A stretch of 64,000 nucleotides of DNA from Micromonospora sp. WMMD1128 (GCF_027497235.1 NZ_CP114902.1:434001-498000), one strand, 5' to 3'. Numbered from the stretch's first letter, positions 52,343-63,755 are shown. Translations and numbers: made by a program. The notes: generated by a model not told the origin, from the sequence alone.

Positions 52343-52387
52343 CCGAGGGCGGTCGCGGGAGGGAGTTCCCGCCCGCGACCACCTCGG
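52343..52387 (+). terminator. Hairpin between fusA and tuf
   Basis: Outer CCGAGG/CCTCGG and inner GGTCGCGG/CCGCGACC arms, about 27 bases after fusA. Could separate tuf expression, which then may have its own promoter, or be a processing site. Confidence 0.55.
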
Positions 52388-52539
52388 TCGGGTTGTGTGA
52401 ATCCGGGCCTGTAGGCTTCATCGCCGCAGAACCCACAAAGGCTCTCCGGCCGTCAGGCCGGAAAGGCTGTCGACAGAGTCCTACGCGCCGACCGGCGCAC
52501 CGGGGCGAACGAACCAAGAAAGTCCACAGGAGGACACCA

Positions 52540-53733
52540 GTGGCGAAGGCGAAGTTCGAGCGGACTAAGCCGCACGTCAACATCGGCACCATTGGTCACA
52601 TCGACCACGGTAAGACGACGCTGACGGCGGCCATCACCAAGGTCCTGCACGACCAGTACCCGGACCTGAACCCGTACACGCCGTTCGACGAGATCGACAA
52701 GGCGCCGGAGGAGAAGGCCCGCGGCATCACGATCTCGATCGCGCACGTCGAGTACCAGACCGAGGCGCGTCACTACGCGCACGTCGACTGCCCCGGTCAC
52801 GCCGACTACATCAAGAACATGATCACCGGTGCCGCGCAGATGGACGGCGCGATCCTGGTGGTCGCGGCGACCGACGGCCCGATGCCGCAGACCCGCGAGC
52901 ACGTGCTGCTGGCCCGTCAGGTCGGCGTGCCGTACATCGTCGTGGCGCTCAACAAGAGCGACATGGTCGACGACGAGGAGCTCCTGGAGCTCGTCGAGCT
53001 CGAGGTCCGCGAGCTGCTCTCCTCGCAGGAGTACCCGGGTGACGACCTGCCGGTCGTCCAGGTCTCCGCGCTGAAGGCGCTCGAGGGCGACCCGGTCTGG
53101 ACCGAGAAGCTGCTCGAGCTGATGAGCGCGGTCGACACCGCGATCCCGCAGCCGGAGCGCGAGACCGAGAAGCCGTTCCTCATGCCGGTCGAGGACGTGT
53201 TCACGATCACCGGTCGTGGCACCGTCGTCACCGGTCGTGTCGAGCGTGGCGTGCTGCTCCCGAACGAGGACGTCGAGGTCGTCGGCATCCGCGAGAAGGG
53301 CTTCAAGACCAAGGTCACCGCGATCGAGATGTTCCGGAAGACCCTGGACGACGCCCGCGCAGGTGAGAACGTCGGCCTGCTGCTGCGTGGCACCAAGCGC
53401 GAGGACGTCGAGCGCGGCATGGTCGTCATCAAGCCGGGCACCACGACCCCGCACACGGAGTTCGAGGCGACGGTCTACATCCTCTCCAAGGAGGAGGGTG
53501 GCCGCCACACCCCGTTCTTCCAGAACTACCGCCCGCAGTTCTACTTCCGGACCACGGACGTCACCGGCGTCGTCACGCTGCCCGAGGGCACCGAGATGGT
53601 CATGCCGGGCGACAACACCTCGATGTCGGTGAAGCTGATCCAGCCCATCGCCATGGAGGACAACCTGAAGTTCGCGATCCGCGAGGGTGGTCGTACGGTC
53701 GGCGCGGGTCGCGTCACCAAGATCATTAAGTGA
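52540..53733 (+). CDS. tuf: Elongation factor Tu
   Basis: 397 residues. GTP-binding [17 protein letters not shown] and NKSDMVDD; domains II and III end [12 protein letters not shown]. Brings aminoacyl-tRNA to the ribosome. GTG 52540 follows CAGGAGG by 6 bases. Its leader contains a small TCCGGCC-GTCA-GGCCGGA hairpin (52445-52462). Confidence 0.97.
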   Translation: MAKAKFERTKPHVNIGTIGHIDHGKTTLTAAITKVLHDQYPDLNPYTPFDEIDKAPEEKARGITISIAHVEYQTEARHYAHVDCPGHADYIKNMITGAAQMDGAILVVAATDGPMPQTREHVLLARQVGVPYIVVALNKSDMVDDEELLELVELEVRELLSSQEYPGDDLPVVQVSALKALEGDPVWTEKLLELMSAVDTAIPQPERETEKPFLMPVEDVFTITGRGTVVTGRVERGVLLPNEDVEVVGIREKGFKTKVTAIEMFRKTLDDARAGENVGLLLRGTKREDVERGMVVIKPGTTTPHTEFEATVYILSKEEGGRHTPFFQNYRPQFYFRTTDVTGVVTLPEGTEMVMPGDNTSMSVKLIQPIAMEDNLKFAIREGGRTVGAGRVTKIIK

Positions 53734-53854
53734 GCTGGGTAACCCCGATTAGCGTTGCCGCCGGTCGTGCGGCATACTAGTCAGGTTGCGTAACGACGGT
53801 CGGTCACCCGCGTCCGGTTGAGGCCGGACCCCGGGAGGCAGACAGTCTCGCGTA

Positions 53855-53887
53855 GGGTGGTTGATCGCCATCGGCGGTCAACCACCC
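53855..53887 (+). terminator. Hairpin after tuf
   Basis: Arms GGGTGGTTGA and TCAACCACCC with an inner CGCC/GGCG pairing. It lies between tuf and rpsJ, upstream of the S10 leader motif at 53992. TACTAG (53775-53780) before it may be a -10 of an S10 promoter, in which case this would be a leader fold and not the tuf terminator. Confidence 0.55.
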
Positions 53888-53986
53888 TCGCGCGGCGTTC
53901 AGGTCGCGGTTCCCGCGACCGGCGTCATGACCCACCGCGTGGTCAAGAGGATCGCTCCGGAGTCTCGGGGCGGAGCTTGGTCCACG

Positions 53987-54009
53987 GGCGCGACACGCCC
54001 GACCGCGGG
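53987..54009 (+). promoter_or_regulatory. S10 leader motif (second copy)
   Basis: GGGCGC then GACACGCCCGACCGCGGG, the same 18-mer as in the str leader, 80 bases before rpsJ. In S10 operons of other bacteria L4 acts on the leader; this motif could be the site here. Confidence 0.5.
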
Positions 54010-54088
54010 GGTCGGCGGAAGTGGGCCGGTACCAGCCGGTACAGGCGCCCGCAACACAGCGGCATCGAGAGAAGGAACAGAAGCCACC

Positions 54089-54397
54089 ATGGCGGGACAG
54101 AAGATCCGCATCCGGCTCAAGGCCTATGACCACGAGGTCGTCGACTCCTCGGCTCGGAAGATCGTCGAGACGGTGACGCGTACCGGGGCGCAGGTCGCTG
54201 GCCCGGTGCCGCTGCCCACGGAGATCAACCGTTTCTGCGTCATCCGCTCGCCGCACAAGTACAAGGACTCGCGCGAGCACTTCGAGATGCGTACGCACAA
54301 GCGTCTGATCGACATCATCGACCCGACCCCGAAGACGGTCGACTCGCTCATGCGCCTCGACCTGCCGGCTGGCGTCGACATCGAGATCAAGCTGTAG
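54089..54397 (+). CDS. rpsJ: 30S ribosomal protein S10
   Basis: 102 residues: [28 protein letters not shown], and [20 protein letters not shown]. Also the NusE partner in antitermination. First gene of the S10 operon. ATG at 54089; AAGGAACAG upstream. Confidence 0.97.
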
Positions 54398-54408
54398 GGA
54401 TCGATCAA

Positions 54409-55074
54409 ATGGACAGGCAAGTCAAGGGGATCCTGGGCGCCAAGCTCGGCATGACCCAGGTCTGGGACAACAACAAAGTTGTCCCCGTGACCGTGGTCGA
54501 GGCCGGCCCGTGCGTCGTGAGCCAGGTTCGTAACGCCGAGAAGGACGGCTACGCCGCCGTTCAGCTCGCCTACGGAGCCATCGACCCGCGCAAGGTCAAG
54601 AAGCCGATCGCCGGGCACTACGCCAAGGCGGACGTCGCGCCGCGCCGGCACATCGTCGAGCTGCGCACCGCCGACGCCGCGGACTACGCGCCGGGCCAGG
54701 AGGTCACGGTCGACGAGTTCCCGCCCGGCGTCGTGATCGACGTGACCGGCAAGACCAAGGGCAAGGGCTACGCCGGCCCGATGAAGCGGCACGGCTTCCA
54801 CGGTCTGCGCGCCAGCCACGGTGTCGAGCGCAAGCACCGCTCGCCCGGCTCGATCGGCGCCTGCGCGACCCCGGGTCGCGTCTTCAAGGGCACCCGGATG
54901 GCGGGTCGGATGGGTGGCGTGCGCTACACCGTCCAGAACCTCACCGTCCAGGCGGTCGACACCGAGAACAACCTCCTGCTCGTTCGTGGCGCCATCCCCG
55001 GCCCCAAGGGCGCGCTGGTCCTGGTCCGCACCGCGGCCAAGGCGAAGGTGAAGAAGGGCGGTGTGGCCAAGTGA
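54409..55074 (+). CDS. rplC: 50S ribosomal protein L3
   Basis: 221 residues: [32 protein letters not shown], and the tip loop [23 protein letters not shown] reaching the peptidyl-transferase centre. Stop overlaps rplD (GTGA). Confidence 0.97.
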   Translation: MDRQVKGILGAKLGMTQVWDNNKVVPVTVVEAGPCVVSQVRNAEKDGYAAVQLAYGAIDPRKVKKPIAGHYAKADVAPRRHIVELRTADAADYAPGQEVTVDEFPPGVVIDVTGKTKGKGYAGPMKRHGFHGLRASHGVERKHRSPGSIGACATPGRVFKGTRMAGRMGGVRYTVQNLTVQAVDTENNLLLVRGAIPGPKGALVLVRTAAKAKVKKGGVAK

Positions 55075-55721
55075 CCACCGTTGACGTCCTCGACGTCGAA
55101 GGCGGCAAGAGCGGCTCCGTCGAGCTGCCGGCCGACATCTTCGACGCGCAGGCGAACATCGCGCTGATGCACCAGGTCGTGGTGGCTCAGCTCGCGGCGG
55201 CCCGACAGGGCACGCACAAGACCAAGTCCCGCGGCGAGGTCTCCGGCGGTGGCCGGAAGCCGTACAAGCAGAAGGGCACCGGTCGCGCCCGCCAGGGCTC
55301 GACCCGCGCGCCGCAGTTCGCCGGCGGTGGCGTGGTCCACGGCCCGGTGCCGCGCGACTACAGCCAGCGGACCCCGAAGAAGATGAAGGCCGCCGCCCTG
55401 CGTGGCGCCCTCTCCGACCGGGCCCGCGCCGGCCAGGTGCACGTCGTCGAGGCGTTCGTCTCGGGCGAGAAGCCGTCGACCAAGGCCGCTCTGGCCACGC
55501 TGGCGAAGCTGACCGAGGCCCGGCGGGTCCTGGTCGTGCTCAGCAGCACCGACGAGCTGAACTGGGTGTCGCTGCGCAACGAGCCGCGGGTGCACCTGCT
55601 CGAGGCCGGGCAGCTCAACACCTACGACGTGCTGGTGGCCGACGACGTGGTCTTCACCAAGGAGGCCCTGGACGAGTTCCTGGGCGTGCCAGCCGAGACC
55701 ACCGAGGAGGGTGGCAAGTGA
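55071..55721 (+). CDS. rplD: 50S ribosomal protein L4
   Basis: 216 residues: [37 protein letters not shown] is the extended loop lining the exit tunnel. In some bacteria L4 represses the S10 operon. GTG start within the rplC stop; its own stop overlaps rplW. Confidence 0.97.
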   Translation: MTTVDVLDVEGGKSGSVELPADIFDAQANIALMHQVVVAQLAAARQGTHKTKSRGEVSGGGRKPYKQKGTGRARQGSTRAPQFAGGGVVHGPVPRDYSQRTPKKMKAAALRGALSDRARAGQVHVVEAFVSGEKPSTKAALATLAKLTEARRVLVVLSSTDELNWVSLRNEPRVHLLEAGQLNTYDVLVADDVVFTKEALDEFLGVPAETTEEGGK

Positions 55722-56020
55722 GCACGATCGCCGATCCGCGTGACGTCATCGTCGCGCCGGTCGTCTCGGAGAAGAGCTACAGCGAGCTGAACCGGAACTG
55801 GTACACCTTCCTGGTGCACCCGGACGCGAACAAGACCGAGATCAAGATCGCTATCCAGCAGATCTTCAACGTCCGTGTCCTGACGGTCAACACGCTCAAC
55901 CGCGAGGGCAAGCGCAAGCGGACCCGCACCGGGTTCGGCAAGCGCAAGGACACCAAGCGCGCGATGGTGAAGCTGGCTGACGGTGACCGTATCGAGGCCT
56001 TCGGCGGCCCGGTCAGCTGA
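55718..56020 (+). CDS. rplW: 50S ribosomal protein L23
   Basis: 100 residues: [38 protein letters not shown]. Sits at the tunnel exit, docking site for trigger factor and SRP. GTG overlaps the rplD stop. Confidence 0.96.
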   Translation: MSTIADPRDVIVAPVVSEKSYSELNRNWYTFLVHPDANKTEIKIAIQQIFNVRVLTVNTLNREGKRKRTRTGFGKRKDTKRAMVKLADGDRIEAFGGPVS

Positions 56021-56032
56021 GGGGTGTAGACA

Positions 56033-56872
56033 ATGGCTATCCGTAAGTACAAGCCGACGACGCCGGGCCGGCGTGGCTCAAGCGTCGCCGACTTCGCTGA
56101 GATCACCCGGTCGACGCCGGAGAAGTCGCTGCTGGCTCCGCTGCCGAAGAAGGGTGGACGCAACGCCCACGGCCGGATCACCACGCGGCACCACGGCGGC
56201 GGCCACAAGCGCCAGTACCGCCTGATCGACTTCAAGCGGGTCGACAAGGACGGCGTGCCGGCGAAGGTCGCGCACATCGAGTACGACCCGAACCGCACCG
56301 CGCGCATCGCGCTGCTGCACTACGCCGACGGCGAGAAGCGCTACATCCTCGCGCCGAAGGACCTGAAGCAGGGCGACCGCGTCGAGTCCGGCCCGGGCGC
56401 CGACATCAAGCCGGGCAACAACCTGCCGCTGCGCAACATCCCGGTCGGTACCACCGTGCACAACGTGGAGCTGCGTCCGGGCGGCGGCGCCAAGCTGGCC
56501 CGCTCGGCCGGCGTCGGCATCCAGCTGCTCGGCCGCGAGGGCGCGTACGCGACCCTGCGTATGCCGTCCGGTGAGATCCGGCGTGTCGACGTGCGCTGCC
56601 GCGCCAGCGTCGGCGAGATCGGCAACGCCGACCAGTCGAACATCAACTGGGGCAAGGCCGGCCGGATGCGGTGGAAGGGCAAGCGCCCGACCGTCCGTGG
56701 TGTCGCCATGAACCCGGTCGACCACCCGCACGGTGGTGGTGAGGGTAAGACCTCCGGTGGTCGCCACCCGGTCAACCCGCAGGGTAAGCCCGAGGGCCGC
56801 ACCCGTCGTAAGGGCCAGCCGAGCGACCGGCTGATCGTCCGCCGCCGCTACGCCACGCGTAAGCGCGGCTGA
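56033..56872 (+). CDS. rplB: 50S ribosomal protein L2
   Basis: 279 residues: [20 protein letters not shown] start; [20 protein letters not shown] with the conserved His near the peptidyl-transferase centre; basic end [16 protein letters not shown]. Confidence 0.97.
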   Translation: MAIRKYKPTTPGRRGSSVADFAEITRSTPEKSLLAPLPKKGGRNAHGRITTRHHGGGHKRQYRLIDFKRVDKDGVPAKVAHIEYDPNRTARIALLHYADGEKRYILAPKDLKQGDRVESGPGADIKPGNNLPLRNIPVGTTVHNVELRPGGGAKLARSAGVGIQLLGREGAYATLRMPSGEIRRVDVRCRASVGEIGNADQSNINWGKAGRMRWKGKRPTVRGVAMNPVDHPHGGGEGKTSGGRHPVNPQGKPEGRTRRKGQPSDRLIVRRRYATRKRG

Positions 56873-56884
56873 GGGAGATAAGAC

Positions 56885-57166
56885 ATGCCTCGCAGCCTGA
56901 AGAAGGGCCCGTTCGTCGACGACCACCTGCTCAAGAAGGTGGAGACGCAGAACGACAAGGGCTCGAAGAACGTGATCAAGACCTGGTCGCGGCGTTCGAC
57001 GATCATCCCGGACATGCTGGGTCACACGATCGCCGTGCACGACGGACGCAAGCACGTTCCGGTCTTCGTGACCGAAGCAATGGTCGGGCACAAGCTCGGC
57101 GAGTTCGCGCTGACCCGCACGTTCAAGGGTCACGAGAAGGACGACCGGAAGAGCCGCCGGCGCTGA
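56885..57166 (+). CDS. rpsS: 30S ribosomal protein S19
   Basis: 93 residues: [19 protein letters not shown] and [31 protein letters not shown]. Binds 16S rRNA head with S13. GGGAGATAAGAC before ATG. Confidence 0.97.
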   Translation: MPRSLKKGPFVDDHLLKKVETQNDKGSKNVIKTWSRRSTIIPDMLGHTIAVHDGRKHVPVFVTEAMVGHKLGEFALTRTFKGHEKDDRKSRRR

Positions 57167-57206
57167 CGCCGCGGGCATACGGATAGAGGAACAAGGGGTT
57201 ACAGCG

Positions 57207-57671
57207 ATGCCAGGAAAGGGCGACGCTCCGGTGCTTCCGGGCGCGCGGGCGGTTGCGCGGCACGTGCGCATCTCGCCGATGAAGGCGCGCCGGGTGGTCA
57301 ACCTCGTCCGCGGCCTGCCCGCGAAGGAGGCGCTCACGGTGCTGCAGTTCGCGCCGCAGGCTGCGAGCGAGCAGGTATTCAAGGTGCTCGCGAGCGCGAT
57401 CGCCAACGCGGAGAACAACGAGCGGCTGGACCCCGACGCGCTGCTCGTCAGCGAGGCGTTCGTCGACGAGGGCCCGACGATGAAGCGGTTCCGGCCGCGG
57501 GCGCAGGGCCGGGCCTACCGGATCCGCAAGCGGACCTGCCACATCACCGTGGCGGTCGAGGCGGTGGCGCCGGCCGCGCCGAAGAAGTCGGCCAGGAAGG
57601 CCGCTCCGGCCAAGCAGGCCGAGTCGGCCGCGCCGGCCGAGGGGCAGAGCACGACGGAGGGTGCCGAGTAA
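57207..57671 (+). CDS. rplV: 50S ribosomal protein L22
   Basis: 154 residues: [24 protein letters not shown] and the tunnel loop [21 protein letters not shown]. The final ~35 residues are an Ala/Lys-rich tail, longer than in E. coli. Stop TAA shares a base with the rpsC ATG. Confidence 0.96.
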   Translation: MPGKGDAPVLPGARAVARHVRISPMKARRVVNLVRGLPAKEALTVLQFAPQAASEQVFKVLASAIANAENNERLDPDALLVSEAFVDEGPTMKRFRPRAQGRAYRIRKRTCHITVAVEAVAPAAPKKSARKAAPAKQAESAAPAEGQSTTEGAE

Positions 57672-58552
57672 TGGGTCAGAAAGTTCACCCCACCGGGTTC
57701 CGGCTCGGCATCTCGACCGACTGGAAGTCCCGCTGGTTCGCGGACAAGCTCTACAAGGACTACATCGGCGAGGATGTCAAGATCCGCCGGATGATGTCCA
57801 AGGGCCTCGAGCGCGCCGGCATCTCCAAGGTCGACATCGAGCGCACCCGGGACCGGGTCCGCGTCGACATCCACACCGCCCGGCCGGGCATCGTCATCGG
57901 CCGTAAGGGTGCGGAGGCCGACCGGATCCGCGGTGAGCTGGAGAAGCTCACCGGCAAGCAGGTCCAGCTGAACATCATCGAGGTGAAGAACCCCGAGTCG
58001 GACGCGCAACTGGTCGCCCAGGGCGTCGCCGAGCAGCTCTCCAGCCGGGTCAGCTTCCGTCGGGCGATGCGCAAGTCGATGCAGTCCGCGATGAAGAACC
58101 CGGCCTGCAAGGGCATCCGGGTGCAGGTCTCGGGTCGTCTGGGCGGCGCCGAGATGAGCCGGACCGAGTTCTACCGTGAGGGTCGCGTCCCGCTGCACAC
58201 GCTGCGGGCCAACATCGAGTACGGCTTCTTCGAGGCCCGTACCACCTTCGGCCGGATCGGCGTGAAGGTCTGGATCTACAAGGGCGACGCCGTCCCGGGT
58301 CGGGAGACTCCGGCCGAGACCGCCCCGTCGCGCGGCCCGCGCCGCGACCGTGGCGACCGGCCGGATCGGCCGCGTCGTGGCCGCTCGGGCTCCTCGGGTA
58401 CGACCGCCGGTGGCACCGAGGCCGGCCGGGCTGCCGCGACCACCATCGCGCAGCAGGCGGAGACGCCGGCCGGTGAGCCGGTCGACAGCAGCGCTGTCGC
58501 CGCAGCCGCCTCGGCTCCGAACCAGCCGGCAGAAACGCAGCAGGAGGGCTGA
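57671..58552 (+). CDS. rpsC: 30S ribosomal protein S3
   Basis: 293 residues: [25 protein letters not shown] domain with [18 protein letters not shown], and [20 protein letters not shown]. The last ~75 residues are an Arg/Gly- and Ala-rich tail ([17 protein letters not shown]) beyond the E. coli end, common in actinobacteria. mRNA entry-site helicase with S4 and S5. Confidence 0.97.
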   Translation: MGQKVHPTGFRLGISTDWKSRWFADKLYKDYIGEDVKIRRMMSKGLERAGISKVDIERTRDRVRVDIHTARPGIVIGRKGAEADRIRGELEKLTGKQVQLNIIEVKNPESDAQLVAQGVAEQLSSRVSFRRAMRKSMQSAMKNPACKGIRVQVSGRLGGAEMSRTEFYREGRVPLHTLRANIEYGFFEARTTFGRIGVKVWIYKGDAVPGRETPAETAPSRGPRRDRGDRPDRPRRGRSGSSGTTAGGTEAGRAAATTIAQQAETPAGEPVDSSAVAAAASAPNQPAETQQEG

Positions 58553-58555
58553 CAG

Positions 58556-58981
58556 ATGCTGATGCCGCGCAAGCCCCCGAAGGGCTTCCGCAAGCCGCAC
58601 CACCCGGACCGCCACGGCGCGTCCAAGGGTGGTAACCGGGTGGTGTTCGGCGAGTTCGGGATCCAGGCTCTCGAGCCGGCGTACGTGACCAACCGCCAGA
58701 TCGAGTCGGCGCGTATCGCGATGACCCGTCACATCAAGCGTGGTGGCAAGGTCTGGATCACGATCTTCCCGGACCAGGCCCTCACCAAGAAGCCGGCCGA
58801 GACCCGGATGGGTTCCGGTAAGGGTTCGCCCGAGTGGTGGGTCGCCAATGTCAAGCCGGGGCGGGTTCTCTTCGAGATGTCCTTCCCGAACGAGCAGATC
58901 GCGCGAGAGGCAATGCGTCGCGCGATCCACAAGCTCCCGATGAAGTGCCGCATTGTTACGCGCGAAGTGGGTGAATCCTGA
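58556..58981 (+). CDS. rplP: 50S ribosomal protein L16
   Basis: 141 residues: [75 protein letters not shown]. Aligns tRNA in the A-site. ATG 58556 after GGAGGG; stop overlaps rpmC. Confidence 0.97.
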   Translation: MLMPRKPPKGFRKPHHPDRHGASKGGNRVVFGEFGIQALEPAYVTNRQIESARIAMTRHIKRGGKVWITIFPDQALTKKPAETRMGSGKGSPEWWVANVKPGRVLFEMSFPNEQIAREAMRRAIHKLPMKCRIVTREVGES

Positions 58982-59217
58982 TGGCAGCGGGCGTCAAGGC
59001 CTCCGAGCTGCGTGAGCTCTCCGACGAGGAGCTGGTCACGAAGCTGCGCGAGGCGAAGGCGGAGCTGTTCAACCTCCGCGTGCAGGGCGCAACCGGGCAG
59101 CTGGACAACAACCGGCGGCTGCAGGTCATCCGTCGGGAGATCGCCCGGATCTACACGATCATGCGTGAGCGTGAGCTGGGTCTCTCGGCCGCGCCGACTG
59201 AGGTGACTGCATCATGA
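58981..59217 (+). CDS. rpmC: 50S ribosomal protein L29
   Basis: 78 residues: [40 protein letters not shown], the L29 helical hairpin. Start shares a base with the rplP stop; stop overlaps rpsQ (ATGA). Near the tunnel exit beside L23. Confidence 0.96.
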   Translation: MAAGVKASELRELSDEELVTKLREAKAELFNLRVQGATGQLDNNRRLQVIRREIARIYTIMRERELGLSAAPTEVTAS

Positions 59218-59492
59218 GTGACGAGAACACGACCGCCACCGTGCGGGCCCGCCGCAAGGTCCGTGAGGGCCTCGTGGTGAGCGACAAGATGGACAAGACC
59301 GTCGTGGTCGAGGTCGAGGACCGGGTCAAGCACGCGCTGTACGGCAAGATCATGCGCCGTACCAGCAAGTTGAAGGTGCATGACGAGCAGAACTCGGCCG
59401 GTACCGGCGACCGGGTCCTGATCATGGAGACCCGGCCGCTCTCCGCCACCAAGCGGTGGCGGCTCGTGGAGATCCTCGAGAAGGCCAAGTAG
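59214..59492 (+). CDS. rpsQ: 30S ribosomal protein S17
   Basis: 92 residues: [32 protein letters not shown] and [20 protein letters not shown]. Primary 16S rRNA binder. A 97-base gap with a hairpin follows. Confidence 0.96.
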   Translation: MSDENTTATVRARRKVREGLVVSDKMDKTVVVEVEDRVKHALYGKIMRRTSKLKVHDEQNSAGTGDRVLIMETRPLSATKRWRLVEILEKAK

Positions 59493-59540
59493 CGAAGGCT
59501 CGAGCTCGGCCGGCATCGGTCGGGCGAACGTTCCGCCAGG

Positions 59541-59565
59541 CTCCGGCCGCCCTCGGCGGCCGGAG
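59541..59565 (+). other. Intra-operon hairpin between rpsQ and rplN
   Basis: Perfect 11-bp stem CTCCGGCCGCC/GGCGGCCGGAG with a 3-base loop, in one of the widest gaps of the spc run. Possibly a partial terminator or RNA-processing site. Confidence 0.6.
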
Positions 59566-59589
59566 AACCGGCAGACATAGGAGATAGAC

Positions 59590-59958
59590 GTGATTCAGCA
59601 GGAGTCGCGACTGCGCGTCGCCGACAACACGGGTGCCCGGGAGATCCTGTGCATCCGGGTTCTCGGTGGCTCCGGTCGGCGCTACGCGAGCATCGGCGAC
59701 GTCATCGTGGCAACGGTGAAGGACGCGATCCCCGGTGCCGGCGTGAAGAAGGGCGACGTCGTCAAGGCCGTCGTCGTTCGGACCGCCAAGGAGAGGCGGC
59801 GGCCGGACGGGTCGTACATCCGCTTCGACGAGAACGCCGCCGTCATCATCAAGGACGGTGGGGACCCGCGCGGTACCCGTATCTTCGGCCCGGTGGGTCG
59901 CGAGCTGCGGGACAAGCGGTTCATGAAGATCATCTCTCTCGCGCCGGAGGTGTTGTGA
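59590..59958 (+). CDS. rplN: 50S ribosomal protein L14
   Basis: 122 residues: [27 protein letters not shown] and [31 protein letters not shown] start; TAGGAGATAG upstream. Contacts 16S rRNA at bridge B8. Confidence 0.97.
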   Translation: MIQQESRLRVADNTGAREILCIRVLGGSGRRYASIGDVIVATVKDAIPGAGVKKGDVVKAVVVRTAKERRRPDGSYIRFDENAAVIIKDGGDPRGTRIFGPVGRELRDKRFMKIISLAPEVL

Positions 59959-60275
59959 CCGTGAAGGTCAAGAAGGGCGACACGGTCGTCGTCATCGCCG
60001 GCAAGGACAAGGGTGCCAAGGGCAAGGTCATCGCGGCCTACCCGCGGCAGGACAAGGTCCTGGTCGAGGGCGTGAACCGGGTCAAGAAGCACACTCGCAT
60101 CAGCACCACCCAGCGTGGCGCCAAGACCGGTGGCATCGTCACCCAGGAGGCCCCGATCCACGTCTCGAACGTGATGGTCATGGACTCCGACGGCAAGCCG
60201 ACCCGCGTCGGCTACCGGATCGACGACAACGGCCAGAAGGTCCGCATCGCGCGTAGCACCGGTAAGGACCTGTGA
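59955..60275 (+). CDS. rplX: 50S ribosomal protein L24
   Basis: 106 residues: [38 protein letters not shown] with a KOW motif. GTG 59955 overlaps the rplN stop (GTGA); GTG 59961 has better spacing (9) from GGAGGT and is an alternative two codons later. Assembly initiator of the large subunit. Confidence 0.95.
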   Translation: MTVKVKKGDTVVVIAGKDKGAKGKVIAAYPRQDKVLVEGVNRVKKHTRISTTQRGAKTGGIVTQEAPIHVSNVMVMDSDGKPTRVGYRIDDNGQKVRIARSTGKDL

Positions 60276-60844
60276 TGACCACGGCTACCGAAACGAAGAC
60301 CCTGCCGCGTCTCAAGGAGCGGTACCGCAACGAGGTCGTGGCGAAGCTGCAGGAGCAGTACGCCTACGGCAACCCCATGCAGGTGCCCGGCCTGGTCAAG
60401 ATCGTCGTCAACATGGGTGTCGGCGAGGCCGCTCGCGACGCCAAGCTGATCGACGGCGCGGTCCGCGACCTGGCCACGATCACCGGCCAGAAGCCGTTGG
60501 TCCGGCGGGCGACCAAGTCGATCGCGCAGTTCAAGCTCCGTGAGGGCATGCCGATCGGCGCGAAGGTCACCCTGCGGGGCGACCGGATGTGGGAGTTCCT
60601 GGACCGGCTGCTCTCGATCGCGCTGCCGCGTATCCGCGACTTCCGCGGTCTGGACGGGCGCAAGCTGGACGGGCACGGCAACTACACGTTCGGTCTGACC
60701 GAGCAGTCGGTGTTCCACGAGATCGACCAGGACAAGATCGATCGCCAGCGGGGCATGGACATCACGGTGGTCACGACCGCCACGACCGACGACGAGGGCC
60801 GGGCGCTGCTCAAGCTCCTGGGCTTCCCGTTCAAGGAGAACTGA
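60275..60844 (+). CDS. rplE: 50S ribosomal protein L5
   Basis: 189 residues: [38 protein letters not shown] and [23 protein letters not shown]. Binds 5S rRNA. ATG 60275 uses the last base of the rplX stop; GTG 60272 possible. Confidence 0.97.
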   Translation: MTTATETKTLPRLKERYRNEVVAKLQEQYAYGNPMQVPGLVKIVVNMGVGEAARDAKLIDGAVRDLATITGQKPLVRRATKSIAQFKLREGMPIGAKVTLRGDRMWEFLDRLLSIALPRIRDFRGLDGRKLDGHGNYTFGLTEQSVFHEIDQDKIDRQRGMDITVVTTATTDDEGRALLKLLGFPFKEN

Positions 60845-60845
60845 G

Positions 60846-61031
60846 ATGGCCAAGAAGGCGCTGATCCTCAAGGCGGCCGCGAAGCCGAAGTTCTCGGTTC
60901 GCGCGTACACCCGCTGCCAGCGGTGCGGGCGTCCGAAGGCGGTCTACCGCAAGTTCGGTCTCTGCCGGGTGTGCATCCGGGAGATGGCCCACCGCGGTGA
61001 GCTGCCCGGCGTGTCCAAGGCTTCCTGGTAA
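60846..61031 (+). CDS. rpsN: 30S ribosomal protein S14, zinc type
   Basis: 61 residues: [39 protein letters not shown] with CxxC...CxxC that holds zinc (type Z). Starts one base after rplE. A 98-base gap with hairpin follows. Confidence 0.97.
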   Translation: MAKKALILKAAAKPKFSVRAYTRCQRCGRPKAVYRKFGLCRVCIREMAHRGELPGVSKASW

Positions 61032-61080
61032 TAGCCCGGCGCGCTCCGGCGCGTCAGCTGAACTGTCTCTTCGCCGTAGG

Positions 61081-61099
61081 CCCCGGGCCTGGCCCGGGG
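61081..61099 (+). other. Intra-operon hairpin between rpsN and rpsH
   Basis: CCCCGGGC-CTG-GCCCGGGG, 8-bp perfect stem, 31 bases before rpsH. Similar in place and form to the one before rplN. Confidence 0.55.
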
Positions 61100-61129
61100 A
61101 ACCCCGGCGAGAAAGGTTGACGAGTTTTC

Positions 61130-61537
61130 ATGACGATGACCGACCCGATCGCAGACATGCTCACGCGTCTGCGTAACGCCAACCAGGCGTACCACGACCG
61201 GGTGACGATGCCCTACTCGAAGATCAAGGCGAACATCGCCGAGGTCCTCAAGGCCGAGGGTTACATCGCCACCTGGTCGGTCGATGACCCCGAGGAGGGC
61301 GCCGTCGGCAAGCGACTGGTCGTCGAGCTGAAGTACGGCCAGAACCGCGAGCGGAGCCTGGCCGGCATCAAGCGCGTGTCCAAGCCCGGTCTCCGGGTGT
61401 ACGCCAAGTCGGACGGGCTCCCGCGGGTGCTCGGCGGACTGGGCGTGGCGATCATTTCGACGTCCCAGGGGCTGCTCACCGACCGGCAGGCCCGCAAGCG
61501 GAGCGTTGGCGGGGAAGTCCTCGCCTTCGTCTGGTAA
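61130..61537 (+). CDS. rpsH: 30S ribosomal protein S8
   Basis: 135 residues: [30 protein letters not shown] and [27 protein letters not shown]. In many bacteria S8 represses the spc operon by binding its mRNA. ATG 61130; second ATG 61136. Confidence 0.97.
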   Translation: MTMTDPIADMLTRLRNANQAYHDRVTMPYSKIKANIAEVLKAEGYIATWSVDDPEEGAVGKRLVVELKYGQNRERSLAGIKRVSKPGLRVYAKSDGLPRVLGGLGVAIISTSQGLLTDRQARKRSVGGEVLAFVW

Positions 61538-61553
61538 CGGGAGACAGGTAGAA

Positions 61554-62096
61554 ATGTCGCGTATTGGACGTAAGTCGATCCCGGTGCCTTCCGGCGTCGA
61601 CATCACGATCGACGGCCAGACCGTCAAGGTCAAGGGCCCCAAGGGCGAGCTGAGCCACGTGCTGGCCGAGCCGATCACGGCGGAGCGCAGCGAGAACGGC
61701 GAGCTGGTCGTCAACCGGCCGAACGACGAGCGCAAGGCCAAGGAGCTGCACGGCCTGAGCCGTACGCTGGTGGCCAACATGATCGTCGGGGTGACCGAGG
61801 GCTACCGCAAGAGCCTGGAGATCGCCGGCACCGGTTACCGCGTCACCGCCAAGGGCAAGGACCTGGAGTTCGCGCTCGGGTTCTCGCACCCGGTGCTGGT
61901 GCAGGCGCCGGACGGCATCACCTTCACGGTCGAGCGGCCGACGCTGTTCCACGTGGCCGGCATCGACAAGCAGCAGGTCGGCGAGATCGCCGCCAACATC
62001 CGGAAGATCCGCCCGCCGGAGCCCTACAAGGGCAAGGGCGTGAAGTACCAGGGCGAGGTCATCCGCCGCAAGGCTGGAAAGGCAGGTAAGAAGTGA
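61554..62096 (+). CDS. rplF: 50S ribosomal protein L6
   Basis: 180 residues: [34 protein letters not shown] and [29 protein letters not shown] 61554 with GGGAGACAGG. Stop overlaps rplR (GTGA). Confidence 0.97.
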   Translation: MSRIGRKSIPVPSGVDITIDGQTVKVKGPKGELSHVLAEPITAERSENGELVVNRPNDERKAKELHGLSRTLVANMIVGVTEGYRKSLEIAGTGYRVTAKGKDLEFALGFSHPVLVQAPDGITFTVERPTLFHVAGIDKQQVGEIAANIRKIRPPEPYKGKGVKYQGEVIRRKAGKAGKK

Positions 62097-62482
62097 GCGC
62101 CACGCTGCTCAAGCGCCGCCGCGGCGTCGCCGCCAAGCGTGCCGTCGGGCGTGCGCGTCGGCACTTCCGGGTCCGCAAGAACGTCAGCGGCACCGGCGAG
62201 CGTCCCCGCCTCGTCGTCACCCGCTCCCTGCGGCACGTGGTCGCCCAGGTCGTGGACGACACCAAGGGTCACACCCTGGCGTCGGCCTCGACCATGGACG
62301 CCTCGCTGCGCGGCGCGGAGGGCGACAAGAGCGCCCTGGCCGGCAAGGTCGGCGCGCTGCTCGCCGAGCGCGCCAAGGCCGCCGGCGTCTCGAAGGTCGT
62401 CTTCGACCGCGGTGGCAACCGGTACGCGGGGCGTGTTGCCGCGCTTGCCGACGCCGCCCGCGAAGCCGGGCTCGAGTTCTAA
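62093..62482 (+). CDS. rplR: 50S ribosomal protein L18
   Basis: 129 residues: [34 protein letters not shown] and [28 protein letters not shown]. 5S rRNA binder with L5. GTG in the rplF stop. Confidence 0.97.
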   Translation: MSATLLKRRRGVAAKRAVGRARRHFRVRKNVSGTGERPRLVVTRSLRHVVAQVVDDTKGHTLASASTMDASLRGAEGDKSALAGKVGALLAERAKAAGVSKVVFDRGGNRYAGRVAALADAAREAGLEF

Positions 62483-62515
62483 CAACCCCGTCACGAGAGA
62501 GAAGGAAGGCTGCTG

Positions 62516-63130
62516 ATGCCAGGTCAACAGCGCCGTGGCGGCGGGTCCGGTGGCAACGAGGGTGGTCGCCGCGACAACCGCCGTGAGGGCGGCCGCGGAA
62601 ACGCGCCCGTCGAGAAGACCCCGCACCTCGAGCGGGTCGTCGCGATCAATCGCGTCGCCAAGGTCGTGAAGGGTGGTCGTCGCTTCAGCTTCACCGCCCT
62701 GGTGATCGTGGGCGACGGCGACGGCACCGTCGGCGTGGGCTACGGAAAGGCCAAGGAGGTGCCCGCGGCGATCGCCAAGGGTGTCGAGGAGGCCAAGAAG
62801 CACTTCTTCAAGGTGCCGCGGATCGGTCAGTCGATTCCGCACCCGGTCACGGGCGAGGACGCCGCCGGTGTGGTGCTGCTCAAGCCGGCCTCGGCCGGTA
62901 CGGGTGTCATCGCCGGTGGTCCGGTCCGTGCCGTGCTGGAGTGCGCGGGCATCCACGACGTGCTCTCCAAGAGCCTCGGCTCGTCCAACCCGATCAACAT
63001 CGTGCACGCCACCGTGGCGGCCCTGCGGGGGCTCGAGTCCCCCGAGCAGGTCGCGGCGCGTCGTGGCCTGCCGGTGGAGGACGTCGCGCCGGCTGCCATG
63101 CTGGCGTCGCGTGCGGGGGTGGCGTCCTGA
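62516..63130 (+). CDS. rpsE: 30S ribosomal protein S5
   Basis: 204 residues: ~40 Gly/Arg-rich residues first, then [33 protein letters not shown] and [42 protein letters not shown]. Accuracy and mRNA entry. Stop shares a base with the rpmD ATG. Confidence 0.97.
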   Translation: MPGQQRRGGGSGGNEGGRRDNRREGGRGNAPVEKTPHLERVVAINRVAKVVKGGRRFSFTALVIVGDGDGTVGVGYGKAKEVPAAIAKGVEEAKKHFFKVPRIGQSIPHPVTGEDAAGVVLLKPASAGTGVIAGGPVRAVLECAGIHDVLSKSLGSSNPINIVHATVAALRGLESPEQVAARRGLPVEDVAPAAMLASRAGVAS

Positions 63131-63312
63131 TGGCACGTCTGAAGGTCACCCAGGTCCGGTCCGGGATCGGGCGCAAGCAGAACCAGCGTGACTCGCTGCG
63201 TTCGCTCGGGCTCAAGCGGATCAACGACGTGGTGGTCAAGGAGGACCGGCCGGAGATCCGAGGCATGATCTTCACGGTCAACCACCTCGTGAAGGTCGAG
63301 GAGGTCGAGTAA
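63130..63312 (+). CDS. rpmD: 50S ribosomal protein L30
   Basis: 60 residues: [38 protein letters not shown], the whole L30 fold. Start and stop each share a base with the neighbouring genes (TGATG, TAATG). Confidence 0.97.
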   Translation: MARLKVTQVRSGIGRKQNQRDSLRSLGLKRINDVVVKEDRPEIRGMIFTVNHLVKVEEVE

Positions 63313-63755
63313 TGACGATCAAGGTGCACCACCTGCGTCCGGCACCCGGCGCCAAGACCGCCAAGACCCGTGTGGGTCGTGGTGAGGGCTCCAAGGGCAA
63401 GACCGCCGGTCGCGGTACCAAGGGTTCGAAGGCCCGGAAGAACATCTCGCCGGCGTTCGAGGGTGGGCAGATGCCCATCCACATGCGCCTGCCGAAGATG
63501 AAGGGCTTCAAGAACAAGTTCAAGGTCGTGTTCCAGGTGGTCAACCTGGACCGCCTCGCCGAGCTGTTCCCGAACGGCGGCGAGATCGGCCCGGTCGAGC
63601 TGGTCGAGTCCGGCGCGGTCCGTAAGGGCCACCCGGTCAAGGTCCTCGGCACCGGCGACCTCGGTGGTGTCTCGCTCCAGGTGTCGGCGCACGCGTTCAG
63701 CGCGTCGGCCAAGGAGAAGATCACCGCGGCCGGCGGCTCGGTCACCGAGCTGTAA
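63312..63755 (+). CDS. rplO: 50S ribosomal protein L15
   Basis: 147 residues: [41 protein letters not shown] and [20 protein letters not shown]. Late assembly protein. A terminator-like hairpin separates it from secY. Confidence 0.97.
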   Translation: MTIKVHHLRPAPGAKTAKTRVGRGEGSKGKTAGRGTKGSKARKNISPAFEGGQMPIHMRLPKMKGFKNKFKVVFQVVNLDRLAELFPNGGEIGPVELVESGAVRKGHPVKVLGTGDLGGVSLQVSAHAFSASAKEKITAAGGSVTEL

